Origin: Clostridium acetobutylicum ATCC 824
Lineage (GTDB): Bacteria; Bacillota; Clostridia; Clostridiales; Clostridiaceae
Assembly (NCBI RefSeq): GCF_000008765.1
Contig: NC_003030.1
Coordinates: 592,001-656,000 of the forward strand
DNA length: 64,000 bases
Direction of reading: 5' to 3'
Numbering within the stretch: the stretch's first letter is position 1; each line of letters opens with the position of its first letter. Positions 54,645 through 63,161 of the stretch are shown in pieces. The notes under the pieces were generated by a model. That model searched no databases and was not told where the DNA came from. It saw nothing but the letters and a program-made list of their open reading frames with translations. The position numbers and the translations under genes are program-made.

Positions 54645-55088
54645 ATGAAAAATTCAAATTATGAAAAACAAATAAGTGAGCTAATATTAGAAACTATATG
54701 TAAATTTGATGAGAGGGATTCTAAGGAAAGAAATTTTGGTACTGATGTAAATATACATCATTCTGAAATTCATATGATTAAGTTTATAAAGGAAAATACA
54801 GATTTGCATATTTCAGCTATTGCTAGAAAACTAGGAATTACAAGAGGGGCAGTTTCTCAAACCATAAAGAGGCTTCAGAGTAAAGGTCTTATAACAAAGG
54901 AGGTAGACGAAGGTAACAATTCTAAGATTGTAGTAAGGTTGACGGGTAAGGGCCAGACGGCATATATTAATCACGAAAACTACCATAAGCAATATGAAAT
55001 TAGAATTAAAAATATTTTAGAGAATATGGGGGCTGGAAGTGAAAAAGTTGTATATGATTTTTTGCTTGAATTTTATAGAAAAATATAG
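54645..55088 (+). CDS. MarR-family regulator, probably from a leaderless mRNA
   Basis: The 147-residue protein has a helical N-terminus, a winged helix (HISAIARKLGITRGAVSQTIKRLQSKGLITKEV, about 57-88, then the wing with VVRLTGKGQ), and a C-terminal dimer helix. MarR proteins repress efflux or redox genes and let go when a small molecule binds. No ribosome site precedes the ATG, and the -10 box ends six bases before it, so the mRNA probably begins at the start codon. Matching operators at its own promoter and before the following MFS gene point to control of both. Confidence 0.9.
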   Translation: MKNSNYEKQISELILETICKFDERDSKERNFGTDVNIHHSEIHMIKFIKENTDLHISAIARKLGITRGAVSQTIKRLQSKGLITKEVDEGNNSKIVVRLTGKGQTAYINHENYHKQYEIRIKNILENMGAGSEKVVYDFLLEFYRKI

Positions 55089-55108
55089 AGGGAGATTTAA
55101 GATTTATT

Positions 55109-55136
55109 TTGAATTAGTGTATAGTATGTATACAAT
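55109..55136 (+). promoter_or_regulatory. Second MarR operator and promoter before the MFS gene
   Basis: AGTGTATA-GTATG-TATACAAT (55116-55136) repeats the marR operator with two changes in the left arm. TTGAAT (55109-55114), 16 bases and TACAAT (55131-55136) form a promoter in the same geometry. Confidence 0.72.
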
Positions 55137-55155
55137 GGAGATGGAGATGTTTAAA

Positions 55156-56364
55156 ATGACTATTAAAGAATCTTTTGAGCTTAATAAGTTCATTATATTC
55201 ATTATGGCATTAACGTGTACGGTTACTGTTGCTAATTTGTATTATTGTCAGCCTCTTTTAGGACAAATAGCTAAAAGCTTTAATGTTACAGAGGCTAATG
55301 CTGGATTTGTTGTTACGTTAACTCAAGTAGGATATGCTCTTGGAATGCTTTTTCTTGTACCGCTTGGAGATATAAAAGAAAGAAAAAAGCTTATAATAGA
55401 GATGCTTTTATTGGTTTCAGTATTCCTTTTTGCTGCTTTTATTTCTAGAAATTATTATGTTTTATTAGTTACATCATTTTTAATAGGATTTACAACTATA
55501 GTGCCACAGCTTATTGTACCGTTTGCGGCACATCTATCAAAACCCGAAGAACGTGGACAAGTAATAGGTAATGTTCTGAGCGGACTATTAATAGGTATAC
55601 TTTTATCTAGAGTTTTTAGTGGAATAATAGGTGATATCTTAGGTTGGAGAAATGTATATTTGATAGCCTCGTTACTAATGGTTTCTTTTTTATTTATAAT
55701 TGTGTTCTTGTTTCCTAAGAGTAAACCTACATCTAAGATAAGCTATAAAAAATTAATATTTTCTATGTGGGGATTGATAAAAAGAGAAAAAGTTCTTAGA
55801 GAAGCTTCTATTAATGGAGCGCTTATGTTTGGATCGTTTAGTATATTTTGGACTGCGCTTGTATTTTTATTGGAATCTAAAGTATATAATATGGGATCCA
55901 AAGAAGCTGGTTTCTTTGGATTAGTTGGTATTGTGGGTGCTTTGGCTGCACCTGTAGTTGGGAAAGTTGCAGATAAAAAAACACCAAGATTTGCAGTTGG
56001 ATTTGCTATAATCTTTTCTACAATAGCTTATGTTTGTTTTTGGGGCATGGGATATAAAATATATGGACTTGTAATTGGAGTTATTTTGCTTGATTTAGGA
56101 AATCAAACCGGACAAGTTTCAAATCAAGCAAGAGTTCAAGCTATAAGTGATCAAGAGAGAAGTCGTATAAATACTGTATTTATGGTTTCATATTTTATTG
56201 GAGGTTCAATTGGATCATTTGTTGCAGCTGTATTTTGGCAAAAGTTTGGATGGAGTGGTGTGTGTGCTATTGGTATGTTTTTTCAAATAATTGCAGTTAT
56301 ATTTCATTATTTTATATACGGAACTAAATTTAGCATTAGAAATAAGTATGGACAGGTAAGGTGA
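55156..56364 (+). CDS. MFS (DHA1-type) efflux transporter
   Basis: A twelve-helix transporter of about 402 residues. The first helix contains TCTVTVANLYYCQPLLGQIA, the loop between helices two and three has the family motif GDIKERKKL, and helix five carries GNVLSGLLIGILLSRVFSG-like antiporter sequence. Relatives export drugs, sugars or amino acids by proton antiport. ATG 55156 follows GGAGATG; in-frame ATGs at 55135, 55141 and 55147 are possible. Control by the upstream MarR protein is indicated by the operator at 55116-55136. Confidence 0.88.
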   Translation: MTIKESFELNKFIIFIMALTCTVTVANLYYCQPLLGQIAKSFNVTEANAGFVVTLTQVGYALGMLFLVPLGDIKERKKLIIEMLLLVSVFLFAAFISRNYYVLLVTSFLIGFTTIVPQLIVPFAAHLSKPEERGQVIGNVLSGLLIGILLSRVFSGIIGDILGWRNVYLIASLLMVSFLFIIVFLFPKSKPTSKISYKKLIFSMWGLIKREKVLREASINGALMFGSFSIFWTALVFLLESKVYNMGSKEAGFFGLVGIVGALAAPVVGKVADKKTPRFAVGFAIIFSTIAYVCFWGMGYKIYGLVIGVILLDLGNQTGQVSNQARVQAISDQERSRINTVFMVSYFIGGSIGSFVAAVFWQKFGWSGVCAIGMFFQIIAVIFHYFIYGTKFSIRNKYGQVR

Positions 56365-56425
56365 TATATAAGTGTAAAATTACAATTTTAAGGTTTTAGC
56401 TATGAAAAAGTAGTCTAGAGGCAGG

Positions 56426-56454
56426 TTGCTTTAAATATAATTTTGTGGTAAAAT
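56426..56454 (+). promoter_or_regulatory. Promoter of the c-di-GMP-II riboswitch transcript
   Basis: TTGCTT (56426-56431), 17 bases and TAAAAT (56449-56454), placing the start about 20 bases before the riboswitch. Confidence 0.6.
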
Positions 56455-56480
56455 ATAACTATTAATATAAAGAATACCTA

Positions 56481-56558
56481 TTTGTTTGGAAACAATGATG
56501 AATTTCTTTAAATTGGGCACTTGAGAAATTTTGAGTTAGTAGTGCAACCGACCAACGA
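56481..56558 (+). promoter_or_regulatory. Cyclic di-GMP-II riboswitch aptamer
   Basis: The conserved core of the class II c-di-GMP riboswitch is present in order: GGAAACAATGATGAA (56488-56502), TTTAAATTGGGCACTTG (56507-56523), TTTTGAGTTAGTAGTGCAAC (56529-56548), then CGACC. P1 forms between TTGTT (56482-56486) and AACGA (56554-56558). AACGA is also part of the following terminator's left arm, so ligand binding should stop the terminator forming and turn expression on. Confidence 0.93.
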
Positions 56559-56589
56559 TTAATTAAGCTGTATTAATTGTTGGTTTTTT
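56552..56589 (+). terminator. Riboswitch expression-platform terminator
   Basis: CCAACGATTAAT (56552-56563) pairs over 12 bases with ATTAATTGTTGG (56572-56583), then six T residues. Its left arm competes with the riboswitch P1 stem. Confidence 0.9.
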
Positions 56590-56597
56590 GCTTGTGT

Positions 56598-56678
56598 AAG
56601 GAGGTGTTTAAACTATTAAAGTATAAAAATGTAATTTATGTATTATTGTTCAATATAATTTACATAATAGGGATATAA
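56598..56678 (+). pseudogene. Decayed or very small reading frame behind the riboswitch
   Basis: A strong AAGGAGGTG site (56598-56606) follows the riboswitch terminator, yet no ATG, GTG or TTG lies at normal distance in an open frame. The only frame reads VFKLLKYKNVIYVLLFNIIY from a GTG inside the ribosome site and stops at 56678, 24 codons in all. It is hydrophobic and resembles the first residues of some MFS proteins, so it may be the stub of a lost transporter or a small membrane peptide. A strong terminator follows at 56800. Confidence 0.4.
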
Positions 56679-57043
56679 GATGTAGAGAGGTTAAATAAAA
56701 TAATAGTTTATAAATGCCAAGCATCATATTTTAATATTAAAAAGATATAATGTTAATTCGTTTTTCAACTATAGTGGCTAAATTGAGAATTATGAAGATA
56801 AATGTAGGAAAATCAATTTGATTTTCCTACATTTGTTTTTTGAAAAGGTAAATATAAATATTAACACTATTTTGAGTTTAAAATTAGTAAAAATAGATGA
56901 TAACATATAATTATTACAAATTAAAAGTATAAAACATAGAAATATTAACTGTATTTCTACTTGATACGGCAAATATGATAAAAAAATAAATAAATTCATG
57001 TGGTATTGTGGAAGGCTAGTAAAAAATAATGTTTACATATATA
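56679..57043 (+). other. Non-coding stretch with one strong terminator
   Basis: No gene is seen. Seventeen bases (56800-56816) pair perfectly with 56818-56834 and are followed by a T tract (to 56840), ending the riboswitch transcript. The remainder is AT-rich. GTTTACATATATATTG at 57031-57046 nearly repeats a segment before the second mannanase (34499-34514). Confidence 0.7.
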
Positions 57044-57072
57044 TTGACACCAATGGGTAAATAATGTATTAT
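57044..57072 (+). promoter_or_regulatory. Promoter of the dockerin cellulase
   Basis: TTGACA (57044-57049), 17 bases and TATTAT (57067-57072), leaving a leader of about 100 bases before GGGGG and the ATG. Confidence 0.65.
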
Positions 57073-57181
57073 AATTTTTGTAGGATATTTTATACAAAAC
57101 AGTAATAAAAGATAAAAAAGTTACGATTTTTGTATAAGATGTAACTATAAGCGATTGTAAAAATTAAAGGGGGAAAAAATA

Positions 57182-59818
57182 ATGTTAAGGAGAAAATTAC
57201 TGTCTATGATAGTTGCTGCTTCTCTTGTAGTTGGAGTAGGATTCTCTAATATTTGTTATGCAAAACCACCAGCTCCAGATCCAAACAGCAATGTAGGTAC
57301 ACATGATCTTATTAGAAATAGTACTTTTACTGATGGAGTTGGATTGCCATGGACTGAGGTTGAAACAGCACCTGCTCATGGAGATTTTGACATTTCAGGA
57401 GGTACTTATAATATAACTGTTACAAAACCAGGAAGTAATATCTGGGATGTACAGTTTAGACATAGAAATTTACAGCTTAAAGCAGGACATAAATATCATG
57501 TAGAATTTACAGTAACAGCAGATAAGGATTGTGATATTTATCCTCAAATAGCTATGTCTAAAGATCCATATACTCAATATTGGCACTATGGAAACTGGGA
57601 AAATGTACACTTAACAGCAGGACAAGCTAAAACTGTAACTGATGATTTCACTATGACAACAAATGATGATTCTGCTGAATTTGCATTCCATATTTCCAAT
57701 ACAAACGATAATTCAAAGCTTCCAATAACATATAAATTCGATAATATACATTTAACAGATCCACAATATACACAACCAGCAATACCAGATGATAATATTT
57801 ACGATGCGGTAAGGGTAAACCAAGTCGGATATTATCCTAATCTTGAGAAGATTGCAACAGTAACTTCTGATTCTTCAACTCCAATACCATGGAAACTTCA
57901 AGACAGCACAGGAGCAGTTGTTGCATCAGGACAAACAAAAGTATTTGGACAAGATCAGGCATCAGGAGATAATGTTCATATTATCGATTTCACTTCCTAC
58001 AATAAATCCGGTAAGGACTATAAATTAGTAGTTAGTGGTGATACTGATGAAAATCCAGCATACAGTGTTCCTTTTAATATTGGAAGTGACTTATATTCAC
58101 AACTTAAACAAGATTCTATAAAATACTTCTATCACAACAGAAGTGGTATAGAAATAAAAATGCCTTATTGTGGTGATTCATCATTGGCACGTCCAGCAGG
58201 ACATCCAAGTGATATAATGGGATTGGCACCTAATAACTGGTATAGCAGCTTAGCTAATTACAAGTTGGATGTAACAGGTGGATGGTATGATGCAGGAGAT
58301 CATGGTAAATACGTTGTAAACGGTGGTATATCAGTATGGACTATGATGAATCAATATGAGCGTGCATTATACAACGGAGGAGATGTTACAAAGGCTCCTT
58401 TCGCAGATAATACTATGAATATTCCTGAAAGTGGTAACGGAACACCAGACATACTTGATGAAGCACGTTATGAACTTGAAATGCTTCTTAAGATGCAAGT
58501 TCCAGCAGGCAACACATATGCTGGTATGGCACATCATAAAGGACATGATGAAACTTGGACAGGTCTTGGAGTTCGTCCAGATCAAGACACAAAAACACGT
58601 TATTTACAACCACCAAGCACTGCAGCAACTTTAAATCTTGCAGCAGTAGCAGCACAGGGTTCACGTTTATGGAAGGATAAAGATGCAGATTTCTCAACTA
58701 AATGCTTAACATCAGCAGAAACTGCTTGGAAGGCAGCTCTTGCACATCCTGACATTTATGCAGATGCTGGAGATGTAGGTGGAGGAGCTTATAGTGATAA
58801 TCATGTAACTGATGAATTCTATTGGGCAGCCGCTGAACTTTATGCAACAACAGGAAAACAGGAATACTTAGACTATATACAAAAGTCCCCATACTATTTA
58901 CAAATGCCTACTGAGTTAACAGGAGGAGAATCTACTGGAAACGCAGGACCATTTGATTGGGGTAATGTACAAGGTCTAGGAACAATAACTTTAGCAACTG
59001 TACCAAACAATCTATCAAAAACAGATGTAGATACAGCTAAAAGCAATATAGAGAAAGCTGCAGATGCATTTATTGATCATCAATCTAAAGAAGGATATGG
59101 TACATCACTTGCAGAGTCACAAGTTGATACAACTTACCATGGAGTAAAGGGTCCAATAGTTAATGGATATCCTTGGGGTTCAAACTCATTTGTTGCTAAT
59201 GAAGCAATTGTAATGGGATACGCTTATGACTTTAGTAAAAATGCTAAATACATGAATGGTATGGAAGAAGATATGGATTATTTACTTGGACGTAACCCTA
59301 ATGTTAAGAGTTATGTTACGGGATATGGAGCAGGAGCAGTTAAAAATCCACATCATCGTTTCTGGGCACATCAAGCTGATCCAAACTTCCCTAATGCACC
59401 AGCAGGATGCTTTGTAGGAGGACCAAACAGTGCTCTTCAAGATCCATGGGTTAAGGGTTCAGGATGGCATGTTGGTGATAAAGCACCAGAAAAATGCTAC
59501 ATGGATAATATAGAATCATGGTCAACAAATGAAATCACAATTAACTGGAATGCCCCTATGGCATGGATTTCATCATACTTAGATGACAATGCACCAAAGG
59601 TTAACAATGTAAAATATGGTGATATTAATGATGATGGAGTTGTAAATGGACGTGATATCATGGTATTAACACAATATATTGCAGGTAAACCTGTAACTAT
59701 AGACACAGCAGCTGCTGATGTAAATGGTGATGGAACTGTAAATGGAAGAGATCTTATGATTTTAAGACAATATGTATCAGGAAAGGTAACTTCTTTTCCA
59801 GTAGAAAGTAATAAATAA
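57182..59818 (+). CDS. Cellulosomal GH9 endoglucanase (CBM, Ig-like, GH9, dockerin)
   Basis: The 878-residue secreted enzyme cuts cellulose. The signal peptide (1-27) ends near CYAKP. A CBM4-type domain covers about 42-195, an Ig-like domain about 207-300, and the GH9 barrel about 305-805. The catalytic Asp pair is in YDAGDHGKYV (near 368), the substrate His in NPHHRF, and the acid Glu in TNEITINW (near 783). A type I dockerin closes the protein with two calcium loops (DINDDGVVNGRD and DVNGDGTVNGRD), so it docks to a scaffoldin. The layout is that of C. cellulolyticum Cel9E. It stands alone, with its own promoter and terminator; no scaffoldin gene is in the window. Confidence 0.95.
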   Translation: MLRRKLLSMIVAASLVVGVGFSNICYAKPPAPDPNSNVGTHDLIRNSTFTDGVGLPWTEVETAPAHGDFDISGGTYNITVTKPGSNIWDVQFRHRNLQLKAGHKYHVEFTVTADKDCDIYPQIAMSKDPYTQYWHYGNWENVHLTAGQAKTVTDDFTMTTNDDSAEFAFHISNTNDNSKLPITYKFDNIHLTDPQYTQPAIPDDNIYDAVRVNQVGYYPNLEKIATVTSDSSTPIPWKLQDSTGAVVASGQTKVFGQDQASGDNVHIIDFTSYNKSGKDYKLVVSGDTDENPAYSVPFNIGSDLYSQLKQDSIKYFYHNRSGIEIKMPYCGDSSLARPAGHPSDIMGLAPNNWYSSLANYKLDVTGGWYDAGDHGKYVVNGGISVWTMMNQYERALYNGGDVTKAPFADNTMNIPESGNGTPDILDEARYELEMLLKMQVPAGNTYAGMAHHKGHDETWTGLGVRPDQDTKTRYLQPPSTAATLNLAAVAAQGSRLWKDKDADFSTKCLTSAETAWKAALAHPDIYADAGDVGGGAYSDNHVTDEFYWAAAELYATTGKQEYLDYIQKSPYYLQMPTELTGGESTGNAGPFDWGNVQGLGTITLATVPNNLSKTDVDTAKSNIEKAADAFIDHQSKEGYGTSLAESQVDTTYHGVKGPIVNGYPWGSNSFVANEAIVMGYAYDFSKNAKYMNGMEEDMDYLLGRNPNVKSYVTGYGAGAVKNPHHRFWAHQADPNFPNAPAGCFVGGPNSALQDPWVKGSGWHVGDKAPEKCYMDNIESWSTNEITINWNAPMAWISSYLDDNAPKVNNVKYGDINDDGVVNGRDIMVLTQYIAGKPVTIDTAAADVNGDGTVNGRDLMILRQYVSGKVTSFPVESNK

Positions 59819-59847
59819 TGCTTATTTTAGAATAAATTATTTGATTT

Positions 59848-59887
59848 CTGCTTCAGAGCTGTAAAAGCTTTGAAGCAGTTTTTTTAT
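59848..59887 (+). terminator. Terminator after the cellulase
   Basis: CTGCTTCAGAGCT (59848-59860) pairs with AGCTTTGAAGCAG (59866-59878) with a one-base mismatch, then seven T residues. Confidence 0.88.
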
Positions 59888-59938
59888 AGCTATATATAAT
59901 TGTAGGCGGCTTTAGGCCGCCTACAATTATATAGCTAT
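59886..59938. repeat. Long GC-capped inverted repeat
   Basis: Twenty-five bases (59886-59910) pair with 59916-59938 except for two unpaired bases, around a TTTAG loop. The top of the stem is GGCGGC/GCCGCC, unusual in this AT-rich DNA. The right arm encodes the last residues of the minus-strand gene. With no T tract on either side it is not a typical terminator. Confidence 0.8.
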
Positions 59939-60226
59939 GTGAATGTGTTTTTGAACAGTTATCAATATATTTATTCCATAACAGAAAAAAAGCATTACAA
60001 AGATTAAAACAAAACTTATTACATCATATTTTAAAGGAATATTGTTTTTGGATGCAAGATGATTGCAAAATAAAATTTCTCCGCCTAATAATATAAGTAC
60101 AAAAGGCCATAGGTGTACAACAATATAATAAAATGGGAAGTTGAAAAAATTAACACAAAAATAAAGTATTCCGAAAATAATCAGTAAAAAACCAAAGGTC
60201 AAGGTTCCTACTCTTCTTTGATGCAT
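59927..60226 (-). CDS. Small membrane protein, LiaI/LiaF-N-terminus-like
   Basis: A 99-residue protein with three hydrophobic segments (about 8-28, 33-50 and 68-90). The WPFVLILLGGEIL turn resembles the repeated unit of DUF5668/LiaF N-terminal regions, found in membrane-stress proteins. No function is assigned. Its start overlaps the end of the upstream gene by 19 bases, so the two are co-translated. The C-terminal codons lie in the right arm of the inverted repeat at 59886-59938. Confidence 0.68.
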   Translation of the reverse strand: MHQRRVGTLTFGFLLIIFGILYFCVNFFNFPFYYIVVHLWPFVLILLGGEILFCNHLASKNNIPLKYDVISFVLIFVMLFFCYGINILITVQKHIHIAI

Positions 60227-60714
60227 TCTTTATCACCTATCTTTGCTTTTTTACTTTTTATTATTATGAATATGCCAACAATTATAAATAAAATAGAAAT
60301 TAATACACTTTTTGAATATCTTAATATTTGGTAATCAATATAAGTGTCTAGTAAAGGTATAATTACATTATCCATAAGAGATAAAAATCCAAGTAAAACA
60401 AATATATATGCTACATACTTTGCTGAATTATTACTCTTTAAAGCTTTATTAAGATTTGTTGATTTAAATATAGGCAAATCTGTATCTTCTAGAGTCTCAT
60501 TTCTAGATGCCTTATTTCTAACGTCGAATATACTGTAAAACCATATTATTGGAATTAGTATAGAAAAAACTCCAAGATGGAAGGTAGTTGAGACTGAAAT
60601 AGTGAAAAAGAATAAAAACATAAGTTCTATACCTTGACGCATAAGACCTAGATACATATGTCCGGCTCCAGGAACCAATGAGAAAAAAGTTGCAGTTGAT
60701 TTTGAATGATTCAA
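60208..60714 (-). CDS. TM2-like multi-spanning membrane protein
   Basis: The 168-residue protein opens with ATFFSLVPGAGHMYLGLMRQGIELM, the PGxGxxYxG signature of TM2-type membrane proteins, followed by a helix pair, a polar linker (about 65-98) and two more helices. The role is unknown. The TTG start lies behind TTAAGGAGG. It is the first gene of a two-gene unit with the LiaI-like protein, divergent from the two-component system, with which it might be functionally linked through cell-envelope sensing. Confidence 0.72.
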   Translation of the reverse strand: MNHSKSTATFFSLVPGAGHMYLGLMRQGIELMFLFFFTISVSTTFHLGVFSILIPIIWFYSIFDVRNKASRNETLEDTDLPIFKSTNLNKALKSNNSAKYVAYIFVLLGFLSLMDNVIIPLLDTYIDYQILRYSKSVLISILFIIVGIFIIIKSKKAKIGDKECIKEE

Positions 60715-60909
60715 TTTATTAATCCTCCTTAAAAGTTTTACCTTGATTTAATAATATCATTATATAGTATTGAGCTTAAGATTAGGTTTATAGAAATCTT
60801 AAAATTTTCTTAAGTTTAATTATTATAAAAGAAGATGCATAGTAAAAAAAATAGTTATTCTATATAATGATATGTAGTAATTAAAATTTTATAAAAAAGG
60901 GGCAGATTT

Positions 60910-61611
60910 ATGGAAAGTAGAACTGTTTTAGTTGTTGATGATGAAAAGGAGATAAGAGATCTTATAGGTATATATTTAAATAATGAGGGTTTTAATGTTA
61001 TAAAGGCAGAAAATGGAGTGGAGGCATTGGAGATATTAAAGGACACAGAAGTTCAATTAGTTTTACTAGATATTATGATGCCTAAAATGGATGGAATTAC
61101 AACCTGTATGAAAATAAGAGAAGATAAAAATACACCAATTATAATGCTTTCAGCAAAGGGGGAGGATATGGATAAGATATTAGGATTAACAACGGGAGCA
61201 GACGATTATATATCAAAGCCTTTTAATCCTCTTGAGCTTATAGCTAGAGTAAAATCACAAATTAGAAGATATACTAAGTTGAATAGTACCTATGAAAGTA
61301 ATAGTGCAAACATTGAAGTAGGTGAAATTACTATAAATACAGACACACATGAAGTGAAAATTGGGGATAGGACAGTAAGTCTAACTAAAAGAGAATTTGA
61401 TATATTAGTATTGCTCTCGAGAAATAAGGGAGTAGTCTTTAGCACAGAGAAGATATATGAGAGTGTTTGGCATGAAGAATTTTATGATTGTCATAACACA
61501 GTGATGGTCCATATAAGAAAAATAAGAGAAAAAATTGAGAAAAATCCTAGGAAGCCTGAGTATATAAAAACCGTTTGGGGAGTTGGTTATAAAATTGAAA
61601 AAAATATTTAA
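60910..61611 (+). CDS. OmpR-family response regulator
   Basis: The 233-residue protein has a receiver domain with the acidic pair VDDE (9-12), phospho-acceptor Asp54 in LLDIMMPKMDG, IMLSAKG and YISKPFNPLEL. A winged-helix output domain has LTKREFDILVLLSRNKG and VWGVGYKIEKN. It resembles VanR-type regulators by sequence style. It overlaps the kinase gene by 17 bases or more. The signal and targets are not shown; divergent small membrane-protein genes lie 195 bases away and could be targets. Confidence 0.92.
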   Translation: MESRTVLVVDDEKEIRDLIGIYLNNEGFNVIKAENGVEALEILKDTEVQLVLLDIMMPKMDGITTCMKIREDKNTPIIMLSAKGEDMDKILGLTTGADDYISKPFNPLELIARVKSQIRRYTKLNSTYESNSANIEVGEITINTDTHEVKIGDRTVSLTKREFDILVLLSRNKGVVFSTEKIYESVWHEEFYDCHNTVMVHIRKIREKIEKNPRKPEYIKTVWGVGYKIEKNI

Positions 61612-63094
61612 GCCATTTTTGAAACTGTACAGTTTTTCTAAAAAAAAGGTAGTAAAAAGTATAAGGCTTGAACTGGTGGTTACATTTGGCATATGCCTTT
61701 TAGCGGCATTTATACTTGGAAGTTGGTATACAGGATATTATAACGATAAACATATGATGGCGGAAGTTGATTATAGCTCTGGAATACAAAGGATTTCTTC
61801 TGATATGGAAGACTTGAAGGGTATGTTAGATGGTAAAAATTCAAGCGATGAGATAAATAAAATGATAGATAGTGGAGCAAAGGATGATATAAAGGTTTAT
61901 TTAACAGATACAGAAGGAAAGGTTTTATTTAAGTCAAGCAATGCAAAAGAGAAAAAAATAGATATACATGATTTAATAGTGAAGTCTGAAAAATTTAAAA
62001 GAGAATATGACAAAGCAACCGTAATTAATACAGTTAATGGTATTATTAAAAAAACAATATCTCTTGAAAGTGTTGAACAGTACAATGAAATTGATGGAAT
62101 AAAAATTGATAATAAAAATGCTTATATTATAGTTAGTGGAATTCCAAAACAAAAGATTACATACATAAGACCAGGATATAGCCCTTTTTTATCTGGAATT
62201 ATAGCTGTTATAACTTTTGTTTTTATTTTCTACTTCTTAACTAATAGGAAGATGGAGTATATAGAAAGCGTATCAAACGGGCTTGTGGAGATTTCAAAGG
62301 GAAATTTGGATTATAGGATAATGCTAATGGGAGAAGATGAATTAAAGAATTTAGCGGATAATATTAATTCTATGGCAAGTGAGCTTCAAAAAAGAATTGA
62401 AAAAGAAAGAGAAGCTGAAAAAACTAAAAATGATCTTATAACAAATGTATCTCATGACTTAAGAACTCCTTTAACCTCAGTAAAAGGATATTTGCTTCTT
62501 TTAAAGGATAAAAAATATAGGGATTCTAATGAATTTCAAGATTTTATAGAAATTGCTTACAATAAATCAGAAAAATTAGAAAATCTTATAAATGATTTAT
62601 TTGAGTATACAAAATTAAGTAATAGAGTTATAGAACTAAATAAAGTAAGCATATGCCTAGATGAGCTTTTGGAGCAATTAGTAGAGGAGCTATATGTAAT
62701 ATGCAAAGAAAATAATACAGAGATTGAAAAGGAAATAACTGAAAAGAATATTTTTGTAAAAGTAGATGGAGATAAGATGGTCAGGGTGTTTGAAAACTTA
62801 CTTATGAATGCTATAAGATATAGTAAAAAACCTGGGAAGATAAAATTAAAGGTTGAAGATCAAAAAGCTTATGTTATAGTGACTGTGGAAAATGAATGTG
62901 AACATATAAATAATCAAGAGCTTAAAAAAATCTTTAATAGATTCTATAGGAGGGATAAATCACGATCTGAAGCCACAGGGGGAAGTGGTTTGGGTCTTGC
63001 AATAGCAAAGAGCATAGTTGAGTTACATAACGGTGAAATATGGGCTGAAAGCAGAGAGGAAACAATAAGTTTATTTGTTAAATTATTCAAGTGA
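61595..63094 (+). CDS. Sensor histidine kinase (two membrane helices, HAMP)
   Basis: A kinase of about 499 residues: membrane helix (about 26-46), an outer domain of about 145 residues, a second helix (about 195-215), HAMP (about 217-270), the H box NVSHDLRTPLTS with His287, and an ATPase domain with NLLMNAIRYS, a degenerate G1 region (VTVENECEHI rather than DxGxG) and the G2 box GGSGLGLAIAKSI. TTG 61595 gives the usual MKKIF-like opening; TTG 61583 would sit on the purine-rich site. It shares the VanS-like layout and pairs with the overlapping regulator gene. Confidence 0.9.
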   Translation: MKKIFKPFLKLYSFSKKKVVKSIRLELVVTFGICLLAAFILGSWYTGYYNDKHMMAEVDYSSGIQRISSDMEDLKGMLDGKNSSDEINKMIDSGAKDDIKVYLTDTEGKVLFKSSNAKEKKIDIHDLIVKSEKFKREYDKATVINTVNGIIKKTISLESVEQYNEIDGIKIDNKNAYIIVSGIPKQKITYIRPGYSPFLSGIIAVITFVFIFYFLTNRKMEYIESVSNGLVEISKGNLDYRIMLMGEDELKNLADNINSMASELQKRIEKEREAEKTKNDLITNVSHDLRTPLTSVKGYLLLLKDKKYRDSNEFQDFIEIAYNKSEKLENLINDLFEYTKLSNRVIELNKVSICLDELLEQLVEELYVICKENNTEIEKEITEKNIFVKVDGDKMVRVFENLLMNAIRYSKKPGKIKLKVEDQKAYVIVTVENECEHINNQELKKIFNRFYRRDKSRSEATGGSGLGLAIAKSIVELHNGEIWAESREETISLFVKLFK

Positions 63095-63161
63095 GATTTG
63101 TAAGTTCTATGTATAAATGTGATAAAATATACAATGAAGTATGAATTTATGGGGTGATAGA

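Noticed and set aside
56481-56590. T-box or class I c-di-GMP riboswitch
   Set aside because: No T-box AGGGTGGNACCGCG core and no class I tetraloop-receptor pattern; the sequence follows the class II core instead.
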